Source of the DNA: Pelobates cultripes
Taxonomy: Eukaryota; Chordata; Amphibia; Anura; Pelobatidae
Reading direction: 5' to 3'
Length of the DNA: 64,000 nt
NCBI GenBank assembly: GCA_933207985.1
Contig: OW240916.1
Coordinates: 298,339,872-298,403,871 of the forward strand
Both the position numbers and the translations under genes were made by a program. The notes beneath the pieces were generated by a model that saw only the letters and a program-made list of their open reading frames with translations, was not told the DNA's origin and made no database searches. Positions 63,284-64,000 of the stretch are shown here, one piece after another (within the stretch, counting starts at the first letter, position 1; each line of letters opens with the position of its first letter).

Positions 63284-64000
63284 GTGAGATGATTATAATT
63301 CATGCTGCTTTTGAAAGCAATTTTGTTACCCCCCCCCTCCCCACACTAAAAAACAAACAAAAAAAGTGTTTCTTAAATACTCACTTTGACTGTGTTGAAG
63401 GAACTACTTTATCTTATGTATTTTCTTGAATATACATGAAAATTTGATGAAAAGGCAGAGACTTTTGTCAAGCTCTAAGCCTTCACTAGTGATGGCTGAG
63501 GCGGAAAAGTCTTTATTTATGGAGGCTCCTGCTGTCTCATGGTATCTTCCATATACATTGGTGTTGCATGCGCAAGACTACTGACGTGGGCTCCTTCCAG
63601 ATGAAGCACCAGGAGTTGAAGAGGATTCCGGTGAAGAAGAAAGTGGTGCCTGCAGGGGACAACTTCAGGTAAGTAAAATTTCCCTGCACCCACAGCCTCC
63701 TCACTGCAAGCAACAAAGTCACCCAAATACACCAGAAAGAGACAGAGTTACTTTAAGTATTGTTCTAATTTGGGTAAATATAAATATTTTTATTACATCA
63801 ACTAAATAATAGACTTAAAAATGAAAAGTAGAATTCTTACGTGTTTCAATTAATATATTCTGCTTCTGTAGTAGGTTGTAAATAAGAACATTGGATAGGC
63901 ATGATAGACATGTGCCAGGTGTGCCCTGTCACAACTTAATGCAATACGAAAATTTCCTCGCATTTATATCTCTACCTGCACTTTGCATCACCTTTAGTCA
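63284..64000. other. Intron-like end of window
   Basis: 63470-63680 contains a short frame between TCCTTCCAG and CAG/GTAAGT that looks like an exon, but its sequence resembles the ends of dispersed repeats seen elsewhere in the window. Nothing else was recognised. Confidence 0.3.

Noticed and set aside
63592..63672. Possible exon 4 of the secreted-protein gene
   Set aside because: It has an acceptor, an open phase and a strong donor, but the surrounding sequence looks like a dispersed repeat end with GACAACTTCAGGTAAGTAAA; not supported enough to annotate.

Overview
This window is vertebrate nuclear DNA, most probably from a frog. Two single-copy vertebrate genes are recognisable by their exons: the last two known coding exons of ATG10 (+ strand, 10411-13477) and a complete four-exon RPS23 (- strand, 32186-36633). 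ATG10 beside RPS23 is the order I know from tetrapods (human 5q14). The rest is typical of large amphibian genomes: short TTAA-flanked MITEs, DIRS-type and L1/Tx1-type retroelements, Tc1 elements, hAT-like elements and long TG/CA minisatellites. The frog assignment rests on this repeat style and is an inference; the species cannot be named.

Layout. 1-6708 is copy 1 of a nearly identical 6.7 kb block whose second copy is 20741-27459. Copy 1 is broken by a palindromic hAT-like insertion that runs into a 100-N assembly gap (7086-7185). 7186-18000 holds the 3' part of ATG10, with a 2.6 kb hAT-like element (13542-16114) stuffed with minisatellite just after the last exon. 27.1-30.9 kb is a decayed DIRS-like retrotransposon split by a MITE. 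32.1-36.7 kb is RPS23 with its CpG-rich promoter, a TOP-like start and a ZNF143-type motif. 38.2-42.5 kb is a nest of tandem repeat, a LINE 3' end and two inverted Tc1/mariner elements of the DD37E type; one has an intact 338-aa transposase, the other is killed by a single-base deletion. 42.8-47.8 kb holds L1-type ORF1 and gypsy-like remains and another hAT-like element with a clear 8-bp target duplication. From 48.4 kb to the end a plus-strand gene with three phase-consistent exons (signal peptide first) is predicted. I do not recognise it; it lies where human has ATP6AP1L, but the protein does not look like that family. Its 13.6 kb first intron is full of MITEs, Tx1/L1 fragments, minisatellites and a further hAT-like element with a perfect target duplication.

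The most notable pattern is a recurring architecture: hAT-like, 8-bp-TSD elements of 1.6-2.6 kb without any transposase, carrying long GC-rich palindromes together with expanded minisatellites (13542-16114, 58724-60307, and 6709 into the gap, where no tandem repeat is visible before the gap). A related case is a TIR element nested in another hAT (46651-47665), which shows an orientation-switching minisatellite. This may be a distinct class of palindrome-plus-satellite element. No bacterial-style operons, CRISPR arrays, rRNA genes or convincing tRNA genes were seen.
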